Origin: Buchananella sp. 14KM1171
Lineage (GTDB): Bacteria; Actinomycetota; Actinomycetes; Actinomycetales; Actinomycetaceae
Direction: 5' to 3'
Length of the DNA stretch: 64,000 bases
Assembly (NCBI RefSeq): GCF_041380365.1
Contig: NZ_CP159981.1
Coordinates: 2,232,001-2,296,000 of the forward strand
Positions 36,695 to 45,576 of the stretch are shown piece by piece. The notes under the pieces are model-generated. The model had not been told where the DNA came from and did not search any database. It saw nothing but the letters and a program-made list of their open reading frames with translations. A program made the position numbers and the translations under genes. How positions within the stretch are numbered: position 1 is the stretch's first letter; every line of letters starts with the position of its first letter.

Positions 36695-37444
36695 CTAGAG
36701 CACTTCGCCTTTGGCAGCCAGAGCTGCCGCGCCAACGATTCCGGCGGTGTTGCGCAGCTGCGCCGGAATAATCGGGGTGCGCAGGTCCAGCAGCGGCAAG
36801 AACTTGTCGTGCTTCTTGGAGACACCGCCGCCGACCACGAAGAGGTCAGGGGAGAAGAGCATCTCCACGTGGGAGTAGTAGCGCTGTAGACGCTTGGCGT
36901 ACTCCGGGAACTTCAGCTTTTCCTCCTCGCGGATGCGGGCCGCAGCGCGGGATTCAGCGTTGACGCCGTCGATCTCCAGGTGGCCCAGCTCGCTGCCGGG
37001 GATCAGCTGGCCGTTGTAGATCAGCGCAGAGCCGATGCCGGTGCCCAGCGTGGTGACGATGACCAGGCCGTCGTGGCCCTTGGCCGCGCCGTAGATCGCC
37101 TCGGCGTAGCCGGCGGCGTCGGCGTCGTTCAGGGCGATCACCTTGCGGCCGAGCTCCTGCTCGAACACGTCATCGACGTTCTTGCCCACCCAGGACTGGT
37201 CCAGGTTCGCCATGAACACCACGGTGTTGTGCTTGATGGGAGCCGGGAAGGTGATACCCACCGGGGTGTCGGCAGGCAGGTCGAAGGACTCCACCACCTC
37301 GCGAGTCACGCGTGCGACCGCCTCCGGTGTGGAGGGCTGCGGCGTTTCGATGCGCACCCGCTCCTGCGTCAGCTCGCCGGTCTCCAGGTCCACGGGGGCG
37401 CCCTTGATGCCGGAGCCGCCAATGTCTATGCCAAGAGCAATCAT
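36695..37444 (-). CDS. ppgK: Polyphosphate-dependent glucokinase
   Basis: ROK-family kinase that phosphorylates glucose with polyphosphate and often also ATP; characteristic of actinobacteria. In 249 residues it shows the phosphate-binding [26 protein letters not shown] with the catalytic Asp, [11 protein letters not shown] and the ELGHLEIDG block. The ATG at 37444 has GAAAGG upstream. Confidence 0.95.
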   Translation of the reverse strand: MIALGIDIGGSGIKGAPVDLETGELTQERVRIETPQPSTPEAVARVTREVVESFDLPADTPVGITFPAPIKHNTVVFMANLDQSWVGKNVDDVFEQELGRKVIALNDADAAGYAEAIYGAAKGHDGLVIVTTLGTGIGSALIYNGQLIPGSELGHLEIDGVNAESRAAARIREEEKLKFPEYAKRLQRYYSHVEMLFSPDLFVVGGGVSKKHDKFLPLLDLRTPIIPAQLRNTAGIVGAAALAAKGEVL

Positions 37445-37478
37445 TTTCGTTAGACCTTTCGCAGTGCTTGGGAAGATT

Positions 37479-38369
37479 CTAAGCGGCTTCGGTGGAGGGA
37501 AGGGTGAGAATACGAGCGCCGTCGGCCGTCACCGCGATCGTGTGCTCGAACTGCGCCGTGCGTTGCTTGTCCGCCGTGGTGATGGTCCAGCCGTCCTCCC
37601 ACTGGTCCCAGTCCACCCCACCCAGGGTCAGCATTGGTTCGATGGTGAAGACCATGCCCTCCTGCATGACCTCGTTGTGGAGCGGAGCGGCGTCGTAGTG
37701 GGGAACGATCAGGCCGGAGTGGAATGCCTCTCCCACGCCGTGCCCGGTGAAGTCCCGCACCACGCCGTAACCGAAGCGCTTGGCGTAGGACTCGATCACC
37801 CGGCCGATCACGTTGATCTCGCGGCCGGGCCGCACCGCCTTGATTCCCCTCATCAGTGCCTCGCGGGTGCGCTCGATCAGCAGGTGGGAGTCCTCATCCA
37901 CCTGCCCGATCTCGAACATCGTGCACGTGTCGCCGTGCACGCCGTCGATGTAGGCCGTGATGTCCACGTTGAGGATGTCGCCCTCGACCAGCACCGTGTC
38001 GTCCGGGATGCCGTGGCAGATCACCTCGTTCAGGGAGGTGCACACGGACTTCGGGAAGCCCATGTAGTTCAGGCAGGATGGGTAGGCGCCGGCCGCGATG
38101 ACGAACTCGTGGGCGGCCGCGTCGATCTCATCGGTGCGGGTGCCGGGCACGCACAGCGGGCGGATGTGCTCCAGGGCGTCGGCGGCGATGCGACCGGCGG
38201 CGGCGATCCTCTCCACCGTCTCCGCGTCCTTCACGTCGGAGGAGTTGACCACCTCCGGGCCGTCGTGGAACAGGTACTCCGGCCGGTCGATCCCGGCAGG
38301 CACCTGCCGCTCGGGAGAGATGCGGCCGGGAACCAGGGGAGCAAAGGTGGAGCGATTCATGCCCGCCAT
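37479..38369 (-). CDS. map: Methionine aminopeptidase, type I
   Basis: Removes N-terminal Met from new proteins after Def. The 296-residue protein has metal ligands in [15 protein letters not shown] (two Asp), [12 protein letters not shown] (His), FTIEPML (Glu) and AQFEHTIAV (Glu). The extended N terminus ([14 protein letters not shown]) is that of the actinobacterial type I enzyme with a short SH3-binding-like leader. Starts at 38369 and 38360 are both possible. Same-strand neighbour of panB (15 bp) and ppgK. Confidence 0.96.
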   Translation of the reverse strand: MAGMNRSTFAPLVPGRISPERQVPAGIDRPEYLFHDGPEVVNSSDVKDAETVERIAAAGRIAADALEHIRPLCVPGTRTDEIDAAAHEFVIAAGAYPSCLNYMGFPKSVCTSLNEVICHGIPDDTVLVEGDILNVDITAYIDGVHGDTCTMFEIGQVDEDSHLLIERTREALMRGIKAVRPGREINVIGRVIESYAKRFGYGVVRDFTGHGVGEAFHSGLIVPHYDAAPLHNEVMQEGMVFTIEPMLTLGGVDWDQWEDGWTITTADKQRTAQFEHTIAVTADGARILTLPSTEAA

Positions 38370-38384
38370 CTTAAGACCCCGCTC

Positions 38385-39224
38385 TCAGTTGGTGAACGTG
38401 TGCTCCGGGCCCGGGAACTGGGAGGCCCGCACCGCCTCCACGTACTCCTGGGTGGCGGTGTGCAGCGCGGAGCCCAGGTGGGCGAACTGGCGGGCGAAGG
38501 ACGGGGACCACTGCGTCATGCCGGCCATGTCCGTCCACACCAGCACCTGCCCGTCCACGTCCACGCCGGCCCCGATACCGATGACCGGGATCGGCACCAC
38601 CTCGGTGACGCGGGCCGCCACGTGGGCCGGCACCATCTCGATCACCACGGCGCTCGCGCCGGCCTCGTAGAGGGCGTAGGCGTCGTCCACCAGCGCGTCG
38701 GCGGCGCTCTCCGTGCGGCCCTGGATGCGCTTGCCGCCAAAGGCGTTCTCCAGCTGCGGGGTGAAACCCAGGTGCCCGACCACGGGGATGCCGCTGGCGG
38801 CCAGCAGCCGCACCTGCGGGGTGACGCGCTGGCCGCCCTCAAACTTCACGGCCCCCGCGCCGGCCTTCATCAGGCGCACGGCGGAGGCGTGGGCCTGCTC
38901 CGGGCTGGCCTCGTAGGTGCCAAAGGGCAGGTCTGCCACCACCAGGGCCCGGCGTGCCGCCCGCGCCACCGCGCGCGTCGCCACCACCATCTCGTCCAGC
39001 TCCACCGGCAGGGTGGTGTCGTGGCCGTGGACGACGTTGCCCAGGGAGTCGCCCACCAGCAGTACGTCCACGCCGGCCCGGTCAAAGATCGAGGCCGTGA
39101 CGAAGTCGTAGGCGGTGAGCATGGTGATCTTCTCGCCGGTCTCCTTGGCGGCGAGCAGGTGCGGGATCCGCACCCGCTGGCGCGTCTTGATCGACTTCAG
39201 GGGGGCGCTGTCCTCTAAACGCAT
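38385..39224 (-). CDS. panB: 3-methyl-2-oxobutanoate hydroxymethyltransferase
   Basis: First step of pantothenate (CoA) synthesis: alpha-ketoisovalerate + methylene-THF to ketopantoate. The 279-residue protein has the family motifs [40 protein letters not shown] and [10 protein letters not shown], including the Mg-binding Asp and catalytic Glu. The ATG at 39224 has AAGGAAGG upstream. It lies 28 bp after nadE in the same direction; panC and panD are not in the window. Confidence 0.96.
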   Translation of the reverse strand: MRLEDSAPLKSIKTRQRVRIPHLLAAKETGEKITMLTAYDFVTASIFDRAGVDVLLVGDSLGNVVHGHDTTLPVELDEMVVATRAVARAARRALVVADLPFGTYEASPEQAHASAVRLMKAGAGAVKFEGGQRVTPQVRLLAASGIPVVGHLGFTPQLENAFGGKRIQGRTESAADALVDDAYALYEAGASAVVIEMVPAHVAARVTEVVPIPVIGIGAGVDVDGQVLVWTDMAGMTQWSPSFARQFAHLGSALHTATQEYVEAVRASQFPGPEHTFTN

Positions 39225-39252
39225 AACAACCTTCCTTAAGCGTCAGTGCGGG

Positions 39253-40722
39253 TCAGATCTGCTCTAGCCAGCGGCTGGTGATGGGGACCTCGCGGCCCAC
39301 CTGGAATCCTCGCTCATGCAGGCGCGGCGCGGGGGCGTATTGGCGGCGCTTCCACTCCGAGCGCTGGATCAGCCTCAACACCTGGTCAACCTCCGCCGGG
39401 TCGTGCTTTTGCGCCAGCTCCTCACGGGTGAGCTGGTTTTCCAGCGCGTCGGCCACCAGCGGGTCCAGGCGGGAGTACGGCGGCAGGGAGTCAGAGTCCT
39501 GCTGGTCCGGGGCCAGCTCGGCGCTGGGCGGCTTGGTGATTGAGGACTCCGGGATGGGCGGGGTCTCCCCGGCGGCCTCGGCCTGCTCGTTGCGCCAGCG
39601 GGACATCTCCCACACCAGCGTCTTGGGCGCATCGCCCAGCGGCGCATACCCGCCGCAGGTGTCTCCGTACATCGTGGAGTAGCCCACCGCGACCTCGGTG
39701 CGGTTACCGGTGGCCAGCACCAGGCCACCCTCCTCGTTAGAGATACCCATCAGGATCGCCCCGCGCACCCGCGCCTGGATGTTCTGCGCGGAGATACCGG
39801 TCAGGGGCAGCGCGGCGGCGTAGGCCCCCACCATCAGCCCGATAGGCACCACCCGGTAGTCCAGGCGGTTGACGTCCGCCGTCAGCTTGGCGTCCTCCCT
39901 GGAGTGGCGCGAGGAGTACTCCGAGGGCATGGAGACGCCCACCACGTTGCGCCCGCCCAGCACGTCGGCCGCCATCACCGCCACCAGGGCGGAGTCGATG
40001 CCGCCGCTCAGCCCCAGGATGGCGCGCTTGATGCCGTTCTTGGAGGTGTAGGCGTCCAGGCCGGCGCAGATCGTCAGGTAACCGATCTCCGCCTGGCTGG
40101 CGCCCGCCAGGTCGGGGCCCACGCACTCGCCCTCGCACACCAGCCAGGGCGCGAAGAAGGGGGCGCGGGCCCGCACCTCACCGGAGGGCGATACCAGCAG
40201 CGAACCGCCAGCGAAGACGACGTCGTCCGTTGCACCCGCCAGGTTCGCAAAGGCCACCGTGGCACCCAGCCGGCCCGCCGCCTGCGTCACCACCGCGCGG
40301 TGGCGCGAGGGCGAATCCAGCGTGGCCTGCTCGCGACCGCACACCACGTAGAAGGCGGCGCCCTCACGCGGCTCGCACCGCTCCAGGGCGGCCAGGCCGT
40401 CCAGCAGCACCACCTCACCAGGCGCGTACCAGCCGTGCGGCAGGATCCAGCGCGGCTCGGTGCCGTCGTGGAGCACCACCATCACCTGGGCGGCGTCCAC
40501 CAGCTCCTGGACCTGCGCAATCGCCTCATCCCAGGCGTGGCGGAAGGCCGAACGCGCCGCCAGGTCACCCAGCGGCTCGCCGCTGAGCGCACCCACCGGG
40601 GTGACCACGACGTTCGCGCCGACCTGCGCGGCCCGCTCCACCTTTGCCTTCAGGGCAGAAAAGTTCGCGGCAAAGTCGCCCACCACCGGGTCCACTTGCG
40701 CCAGTGCAATACGAAGACTCAT
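39253..40722 (-). CDS. nadE: NAD+ synthase with degenerate glutaminase domain
   Basis: NadE amidates nicotinate adenine dinucleotide to NAD+. The 489-residue protein has an N-terminal nitrilase-type region (1-200) and a C-terminal synthetase with the ATP pyrophosphatase P-loop LGLSGGIDSALVAVMAA (SGGIDS at 239-244), TGNRTEVAVGYSTMYGD and ITKPPSAEL, all intact. The nitrilase triad is not: the normal PELALTGYP motif reads TPVGALSGEP (Glu replaced by Val43), the block holding the catalytic Lys is missing and there is no Lys between residues 27 and 228; only Cys128 (VVCGREQ) remains. It therefore probably uses free ammonia or a partner. First gene of the - strand group; divergent from pheS. Confidence 0.93.
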   Translation of the reverse strand: MSLRIALAQVDPVVGDFAANFSALKAKVERAAQVGANVVVTPVGALSGEPLGDLAARSAFRHAWDEAIAQVQELVDAAQVMVVLHDGTEPRWILPHGWYAPGEVVLLDGLAALERCEPREGAAFYVVCGREQATLDSPSRHRAVVTQAAGRLGATVAFANLAGATDDVVFAGGSLLVSPSGEVRARAPFFAPWLVCEGECVGPDLAGASQAEIGYLTICAGLDAYTSKNGIKRAILGLSGGIDSALVAVMAADVLGGRNVVGVSMPSEYSSRHSREDAKLTADVNRLDYRVVPIGLMVGAYAAALPLTGISAQNIQARVRGAILMGISNEEGGLVLATGNRTEVAVGYSTMYGDTCGGYAPLGDAPKTLVWEMSRWRNEQAEAAGETPPIPESSITKPPSAELAPDQQDSDSLPPYSRLDPLVADALENQLTREELAQKHDPAEVDQVLRLIQRSEWKRRQYAPAPRLHERGFQVGREVPITSRWLEQI

Positions 40723-40869
40723 GCCACAAGCCTATTGCGCAAATGAGGGCGTTGCCGACCACGCGCGCCCAAAACCGGTGCTATTCGCGCCCGGCGGCGT
40801 CCCGGGCGGCTGCAACGCCCGCACCGGCCCGGGCGGTAGGGTTAGGGGCGGACTTTTAGGAGGAAGCGC

Positions 40870-42069
40870 ATGACACAGGAAGTTCTCTCGCCGCTCGACG
40901 AAGCCGGCGTGGCAGCGGCCGTGGAAGCCGCCCTGGCGCAGGTCGGGGCTGCAGCGACCCTGGCCGAGCTGAAGACGGCCCGCCTGGCCGCCCTGGGCGA
41001 CAACGCCCCGCTCACGTTGGCAAACCGCGAGATCCGCAACCTGGAGCCCGCCCAGCGTGGCGCGGCAGGCAAGCTGCTGGGCATGGCCCGCTCCCGCGTC
41101 ACGAAGGCCGTGGAGGAGCGCACCGCGGAGCTGGAGGTGACGGAGAAGGAGGCCGCCATCGCCGCCGAGCGCCTGGACGTCACCGTCCCCACGCGGCGCA
41201 CCGCCGCCGGCGCCCGCCACCCGCTGTCCGTGCTGATCGACGAGATCTCTGACCTGTTCGTCTCGATGGGCTGGCGCATCGCGGAGGGGCCGGAGATCGA
41301 GCACGAGTGGTTCAACTTCGATGCCCTCAACTTTGGCCCCGATCACCCGGCCCGCCAGATGCAGGACACCTTCTACCTGGACCCGGCCGGCGCGCAGGCG
41401 AGCGCGCAGGACTCCGCCCCCGGGCAGGGGGACGCCGCCGGGCAGGGGAGCGACGCCCCCGGGGAGGTGGACTCCGCCCCCGGGGAGGTGGACTCCGCCC
41501 CCGGGGACGCGCGGACGGGTGCGGCAAGCGGCGCCGAGGGCCTGGTTTTGCGCACTCACACCTCCCCGGTGCAGGCGCGCGTGCTGCTGGACGCGCAGCC
41601 GCCGCTGTTCATCGCCTGCCCGGGCAAGGTGTTTCGCACGGACGCGCTGGACGCCACCCACACCCCGGTCTTCCATCAAGTGGAGGGACTGGCCGTGGCT
41701 GAGGGGCTGACCATGGCCCACCTGAAGGGCACCCTGGAGCACTTCGCCCGCTCCATGTTCGGCCCGGACTCCAAGATCCGCCTGCGCCCCTCCTTCTTCC
41801 CGTTCACCGAGCCCAGCGCGGAGATGGACTTCTGGTTCCCGCAGAAGAAGGGCGGCCCTGGCTGGATCGAGTGGGGCGGCTGCGGCATGGTCAACCCGAA
41901 CGTGTTGGCCTCCTGCGGCATCGACCCGAACAAGTACACCGGCTTCGCATTCGGCATGGGCCTGGAGCGCACGCTCATGCTGCGCCACGGCATCGCTGAT
42001 ATGCACGACATCGTTGAGGGAGACCAGCGCTTCTCCCAGCAGTTCGGACCCACTGGAAGGGGCAAGTAA
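40870..42069 (+). CDS. pheS: Phenylalanyl-tRNA synthetase alpha subunit
   Basis: Catalytic alpha subunit of the (alpha-beta)2 enzyme, 399 residues. An N-terminal coiled coil (1-105) is followed by the class II core: GPEIEHEWFNFDALN, HTSPVQARVLL (motif 2 region), FHQVEGLAV, RPSFFPFTEPSAEMDF, and motif 3 FGMGLERTLMLRHG. Between DTFYLDP and GLVLRTHTS lies an insertion of about 50 residues (173-223), low in complexity, with a repeated EVDSAPG unit. The ATG at 40870 has AGGAGG upstream. pheT starts directly after the stop. Confidence 0.97.
   Translation: MTQEVLSPLDEAGVAAAVEAALAQVGAAATLAELKTARLAALGDNAPLTLANREIRNLEPAQRGAAGKLLGMARSRVTKAVEERTAELEVTEKEAAIAAERLDVTVPTRRTAAGARHPLSVLIDEISDLFVSMGWRIAEGPEIEHEWFNFDALNFGPDHPARQMQDTFYLDPAGAQASAQDSAPGQGDAAGQGSDAPGEVDSAPGEVDSAPGDARTGAASGAEGLVLRTHTSPVQARVLLDAQPPLFIACPGKVFRTDALDATHTPVFHQVEGLAVAEGLTMAHLKGTLEHFARSMFGPDSKIRLRPSFFPFTEPSAEMDFWFPQKKGGPGWIEWGGCGMVNPNVLASCGIDPNKYTGFAFGMGLERTLMLRHGIADMHDIVEGDQRFSQQFGPTGRGK
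41386..41538 (+). repeat. Low-complexity insertion in pheS with 21-bp tandem units
   Basis: The unit GAGGTGGACTCCGCCCCCGG plus G is repeated in tandem (about 41463-41504), flanked by related GCCCCCGGG steps. It keeps the reading frame and adds Gly/Ala/Asp/Ser/Pro-rich sequence. Confidence 0.8.
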
Positions 42070-44682
42070 ATGCCGCTGATTCCCCTGTCTTGGCTTGGCC
42101 AGCACGTTGACCTCTCCGCCGCCCCGGACGCGCAGGCGCTCGCGGCCGCCCTGGTGAAGGTGGGCATCGAGGAGGAGGCGATCGTTCCTCCCGCAGTGAC
42201 GGGGCCGCTGGTGGTGGGCCGCGTGCTCACGCTCGTGAAGGAGACCCACAAGAACGGCAAGACCGTCAACTACTGCCGCGTGGACGTGGGCGAGCACAAC
42301 GACGCCCCGGGCACCGGCAAGGAGCCCAGCGAGGTGCCCAGCCGCGGGATCGTGTGTGGTGCGCACAACTTCGTGGAGGGCGACTTCGTGGTGGTCTCCC
42401 TGCCCGGCACCGTTTTGCCCGGCCCGTTCCCGATCGCGGCGCGCAAGACCTACGGCCACACCTCCGACGGCATGATCTGCTCCGGTCGCGAGCTGGGATT
42501 GAGCGACGAGCACGACGGCATCATCGTGCTCACCGATATGTTCCCGGGTCGCGAGTTCACCCCCGGCCAGGACGCCATTTCCCTGCTGGGCCTGGGCGAG
42601 GAGGTGCTGGAGGTCAACGTCACGCCCGACCGCGGCTACTGCTTCTCGATGCGCGGCCTGGCCCGCGAGTACGCCCACTCCACCGGCGCGGCCTTCACCG
42701 ACCCCGGCCTGGCACCGGTGCGCGCGCAGCGCGTGCTGGTGGGCGGGGACGACGTTGCCGCCGGCGCCGCTGCGGCCGGTGCCGAGGCGGTGGACGGCCT
42801 GTTCGGCGTGCAGCTGGCGGATGAGGCGCCGATCCACGGCAAGCCGGGCTGCGACGTGTTCACCACCCGGATCGTGCGCGGGATCGACCCGAGCGCGCCC
42901 ACCCCGGCGTGGATGGCCGACCGCCTGCGCCTGGCGGGCATGCGCCCGATCTCCCTGGCCGTGGACGTGACGAACTACGTCATGCTGGACCTGGGCCAGC
43001 CGCTGCACGCCTACGACCTGGGCAAGCTGGCCGCCCCGCTGGTGGTGCGCCGCGCCGAGGCGGGGGAGAGGTTCACGACGCTAGACGGGGTGGAGCGCAC
43101 GCTGGACGCGCAGGACCTGCTGATCACCGACAGCCCGGACGGCGCGCTGGGCAGCCGCATTCAGGGCCTGGCCGGTGTCATGGGCGGGGCGGCCTCCGAG
43201 GTGAGCGCCACCACCACGGACGTGCTGGTGGAGGCCGCGCACTTCGACCCGGTGAGCGTGGCGCGCACGGCGCGCCGCCACAAGTTGCCCTCAGAGGCGG
43301 CCAAGCGTTTCGAGCGTGGCGTGGACCCGCTGCTGCCGGCGGTGGCCAGCCAGGCCGTGGTTGACCTGCTGGTGGAGTACGGCGGCGGCACCGCGGAGGG
43401 CGCCTACCTGCAGGTGGGCGAGCCGAGCCTGCCGAGCGCGGTCGACTTCCCGCTGGCCGAGGTGGAGCGCCTGACGGGCCTGCAGCTGGGCGAGGAGCGG
43501 ATCGTGGAGCTGCTGGAGGAGATCGGTGCCACCGTGACCGGTCAGGGCGGGGTGCGTAGCGTGACCCCGCCGTCCTGGCGCAGCGACCTGAGCGGCCCGG
43601 CGCACTTCGTGGAGGAGGTGGCCCGCCTGGAGGGCTACGACGCGATCGCCTCCGTGGTGCCCGCCGCCCCGGCGGGGGCCGGGTTGAGCGTGGAGCAGCG
43701 CATCCGCCGCGAGATCGGTTTGCTGCTGGCGGGTGCCGGCCTGACCGAGGTGATGACGGACCCGTTTGTGGCGGGGGACGACGCTGCGCTGGGACTGGGT
43801 GAGGGCGACGAGCGTCGCCTGCGCCTGCGCCTGGCCAACCCGTTGGCGGACGACGCTCCGTTCCTGCGCTCTAGCCTGCTGGAGACGCTGCTGGGCGCGG
43901 TGCGCCGCAACGTGGCGCGCGGAATGCAGGACCTGGCCCTGTTCGAGCTGGGCCTGGTGCCGGTGGCGGCCACCGCGAAGGGCAACGCGCCCGTGGCCGG
44001 TGGGGCGCGGCCGGACGAGCAGACCCTGGCGGGCCTGCTGGCGGCCACCCCGCGTCAGCCGCTGAAGCTGGCGGCGGTGTTCACCGGTCTGGCCGTGCAG
44101 GCCGGCCCGTTGAGCGCGGCGCGCGCCTACGACTGGGCGGACGCGGTGCAGACTGCCCGCGAGGTGGCCCGCGTGGCCGGCGCCCAGCTGGAGGTGCGCG
44201 GCGTGGAGATGGCTCCCTGGCACCCCGGGCGCTGCGCCGAGCTGTCCGTGGACGGCGCCGTGGTGGGGCACGCCGGTGAGCTGCACCCGCGCGTGGTGGA
44301 GGGCTTTGGGCTGCCCGAGCGTGCCTGCGCCCTGGAGCTGGACCTGAGCCTGCTGCTGGACAAGCGCCCGCGCGAGGTGGTCAAGACCGTGCCGGTCTCC
44401 ACCTTCCCGGTGGCCAAGGAGGACTTCGCCTTCGTGGTGCCGGCAGACATGCCGGTGGCGCGCGTACTGGAGTGCGTGCGCGCCGCGGCCGGCGAGCTGG
44501 CCGAGGACGTGCGGCTGTTCGACGTCTACACCGGCGCTTCCGTGGGTGATGGCAACAAGTCGGTGGCGGTGGCGGTGCGCCTGCGCGCGGACAACAAGAC
44601 GCTCACTAACGAGGAACTGGCCGAGGCCCGCGCGGGCATTATCGCTGCGGCAGAGCAGCGGCTAGGTGCCCGCCTGCGCTAG
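42070..44682 (+). CDS. pheT: Phenylalanyl-tRNA synthetase beta subunit
   Basis: Beta subunit, 870 residues, carrying tRNA-binding and editing functions. Order: an EMAP-II-like tRNA-binding domain (residues about 40-165, IVCGAHNFVEGD), the B3/B4 editing module (PAWMADRLRLAGMRPISLAVDVTN split here as RLAGMRPISLAVDVTN, HAYDLGKL), B5 (AVDFPLAEVERLTG, VTPPSWRSDL), the catalytic-like core and a C-terminal anticodon-binding FDX-ACB domain (PVSTFPVAKEDFAFVV to the end). It starts at the base after the pheS stop. Confidence 0.97.
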   Translation: MPLIPLSWLGQHVDLSAAPDAQALAAALVKVGIEEEAIVPPAVTGPLVVGRVLTLVKETHKNGKTVNYCRVDVGEHNDAPGTGKEPSEVPSRGIVCGAHNFVEGDFVVVSLPGTVLPGPFPIAARKTYGHTSDGMICSGRELGLSDEHDGIIVLTDMFPGREFTPGQDAISLLGLGEEVLEVNVTPDRGYCFSMRGLAREYAHSTGAAFTDPGLAPVRAQRVLVGGDDVAAGAAAAGAEAVDGLFGVQLADEAPIHGKPGCDVFTTRIVRGIDPSAPTPAWMADRLRLAGMRPISLAVDVTNYVMLDLGQPLHAYDLGKLAAPLVVRRAEAGERFTTLDGVERTLDAQDLLITDSPDGALGSRIQGLAGVMGGAASEVSATTTDVLVEAAHFDPVSVARTARRHKLPSEAAKRFERGVDPLLPAVASQAVVDLLVEYGGGTAEGAYLQVGEPSLPSAVDFPLAEVERLTGLQLGEERIVELLEEIGATVTGQGGVRSVTPPSWRSDLSGPAHFVEEVARLEGYDAIASVVPAAPAGAGLSVEQRIRREIGLLLAGAGLTEVMTDPFVAGDDAALGLGEGDERRLRLRLANPLADDAPFLRSSLLETLLGAVRRNVARGMQDLALFELGLVPVAATAKGNAPVAGGARPDEQTLAGLLAATPRQPLKLAAVFTGLAVQAGPLSAARAYDWADAVQTAREVARVAGAQLEVRGVEMAPWHPGRCAELSVDGAVVGHAGELHPRVVEGFGLPERACALELDLSLLLDKRPREVVKTVPVSTFPVAKEDFAFVVPADMPVARVLECVRAAAGELAEDVRLFDVYTGASVGDGNKSVAVAVRLRADNKTLTNEELAEARAGIIAAAEQRLGARLR

Positions 44683-44734
44683 GGCAGGTGCGAGCCTTGC
44701 CCTTCCTTCTTGGGAGCGGGGCTGGTGTGCAGAG

Positions 44735-44766
44735 GGTGGCCGGGGTGCGTGAGCGCCCCGGCCACC
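44735..44766 (+). terminator. Hairpin after pheT
   Basis: An 11-bp perfect stem (GGTGGCCGGGG/CCCCGGCCACC) with a 10-nt loop, 52 bp after the pheT stop; no T-run. Confidence 0.6.
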
Positions 44767-44878
44767 GCCGTGTCTGCGGGGCCGCGCCCGCCCCGGCAGG
44801 AGACGGACTTGGTCACACAGATCCGGCGGCGGGACCCTTAGCCGCCTTTCGGCAGCGGGCCTATTGCATACTTGAACC

Positions 44879-45394
44879 ATGCGGATTCTGATTGCAGTTG
44901 CGTCCAAGCACGGTTCCACCAGCGGCGTTGGGGATGAGATCGCCCGAGTGCTGGGGGAGTGCGGTCACGAGATCGTCCGCACGCAGCCGGAGCTGGTGGA
45001 CAGCCTGAACGGTTTTGACGCCATCGTGCTGGGCTCTGCGGTCTACATGACCCACTGGATGGACACGGCCCGCGACTTCGTCAAGCGTTTCTCCGCAGAC
45101 CTGCGCCGCCTGCCGGTCTTCACGTTCTCCGTGGGCATGAGCGGCATGGTCAACGGGCAGGCGGCCGACCCCTCCCGCGTCGGGCCCGTGCTGCTTTCCC
45201 TGGAGCCCATCGACAACATCACCTTCTCCGGCCGGATCGACTCCAGCCTCCTGTCCCTGCGCGAGCGCTCCATTGCTCGCCTGGGTGGCGCCATCGAGGG
45301 CGACTACCGCGACTGGGAGCTGGTGCGCCAGTGGGCGCACAAGATCGACGCGGAACTGCGCGAGCACCTGATCGAGCCCGGCCAGCAGAGCTAG
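44879..45394 (+). CDS. Flavodoxin-domain protein
   Basis: A 171-residue FMN-binding flavodoxin-fold protein (N terminus MRILIAVASKHGST with the phosphate loop; VLGSAVYMTHWMDTAR supplies the second FMN loop). The layout resembles menaquinone-dependent protoporphyrinogen oxidase HemG, but without haem genes nearby I keep the general call. No ribosome-binding site precedes the ATG at 44879, so the message may be leaderless. It stands between pheST and the arginine cluster. Confidence 0.8.
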   Translation: MRILIAVASKHGSTSGVGDEIARVLGECGHEIVRTQPELVDSLNGFDAIVLGSAVYMTHWMDTARDFVKRFSADLRRLPVFTFSVGMSGMVNGQAADPSRVGPVLLSLEPIDNITFSGRIDSSLLSLRERSIARLGGAIEGDYRDWELVRQWAHKIDAELREHLIEPGQQS

Positions 45395-45406
45395 CCCGGC
45401 CCGCCG

Positions 45407-45422
45407 GGCCCCGGTCGGGGCC
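45407..45422 (+). terminator. Small GC hairpin after the flavodoxin gene
   Basis: GGCCCCGGTCGGGGCC folds back on itself 13 bp after the stop; no T-run follows. A weak candidate. Confidence 0.4.
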
Positions 45423-45529
45423 AAGGGTCTCTACCCGCGCAGGGCCCGTGCCGGTTGCGCCCGGGGTTCCCTGCGGCGGGGCGTTCCGCCAGTGCGGGGC
45501 GGGTGAGCAGACTCACGCGAAGCCGCGCG

Positions 45530-45576
45530 CCAATATTACTGAATGGCTATGCGTATATCAGTATGCTTATTTGCAT
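45530..45576 (+). promoter_or_regulatory. AT-rich argC promoter with candidate ArgR site
   Basis: A sharply AT-rich stretch precedes argC in an otherwise GC-rich area. ATGCTTATTTGCAT (45563-45576) has ATGC/GCAT arms like actinobacterial ARG boxes, and TATGCGTATATCAGTATGC lies next to it. ArgR is encoded in the same cluster. Confidence 0.45.
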
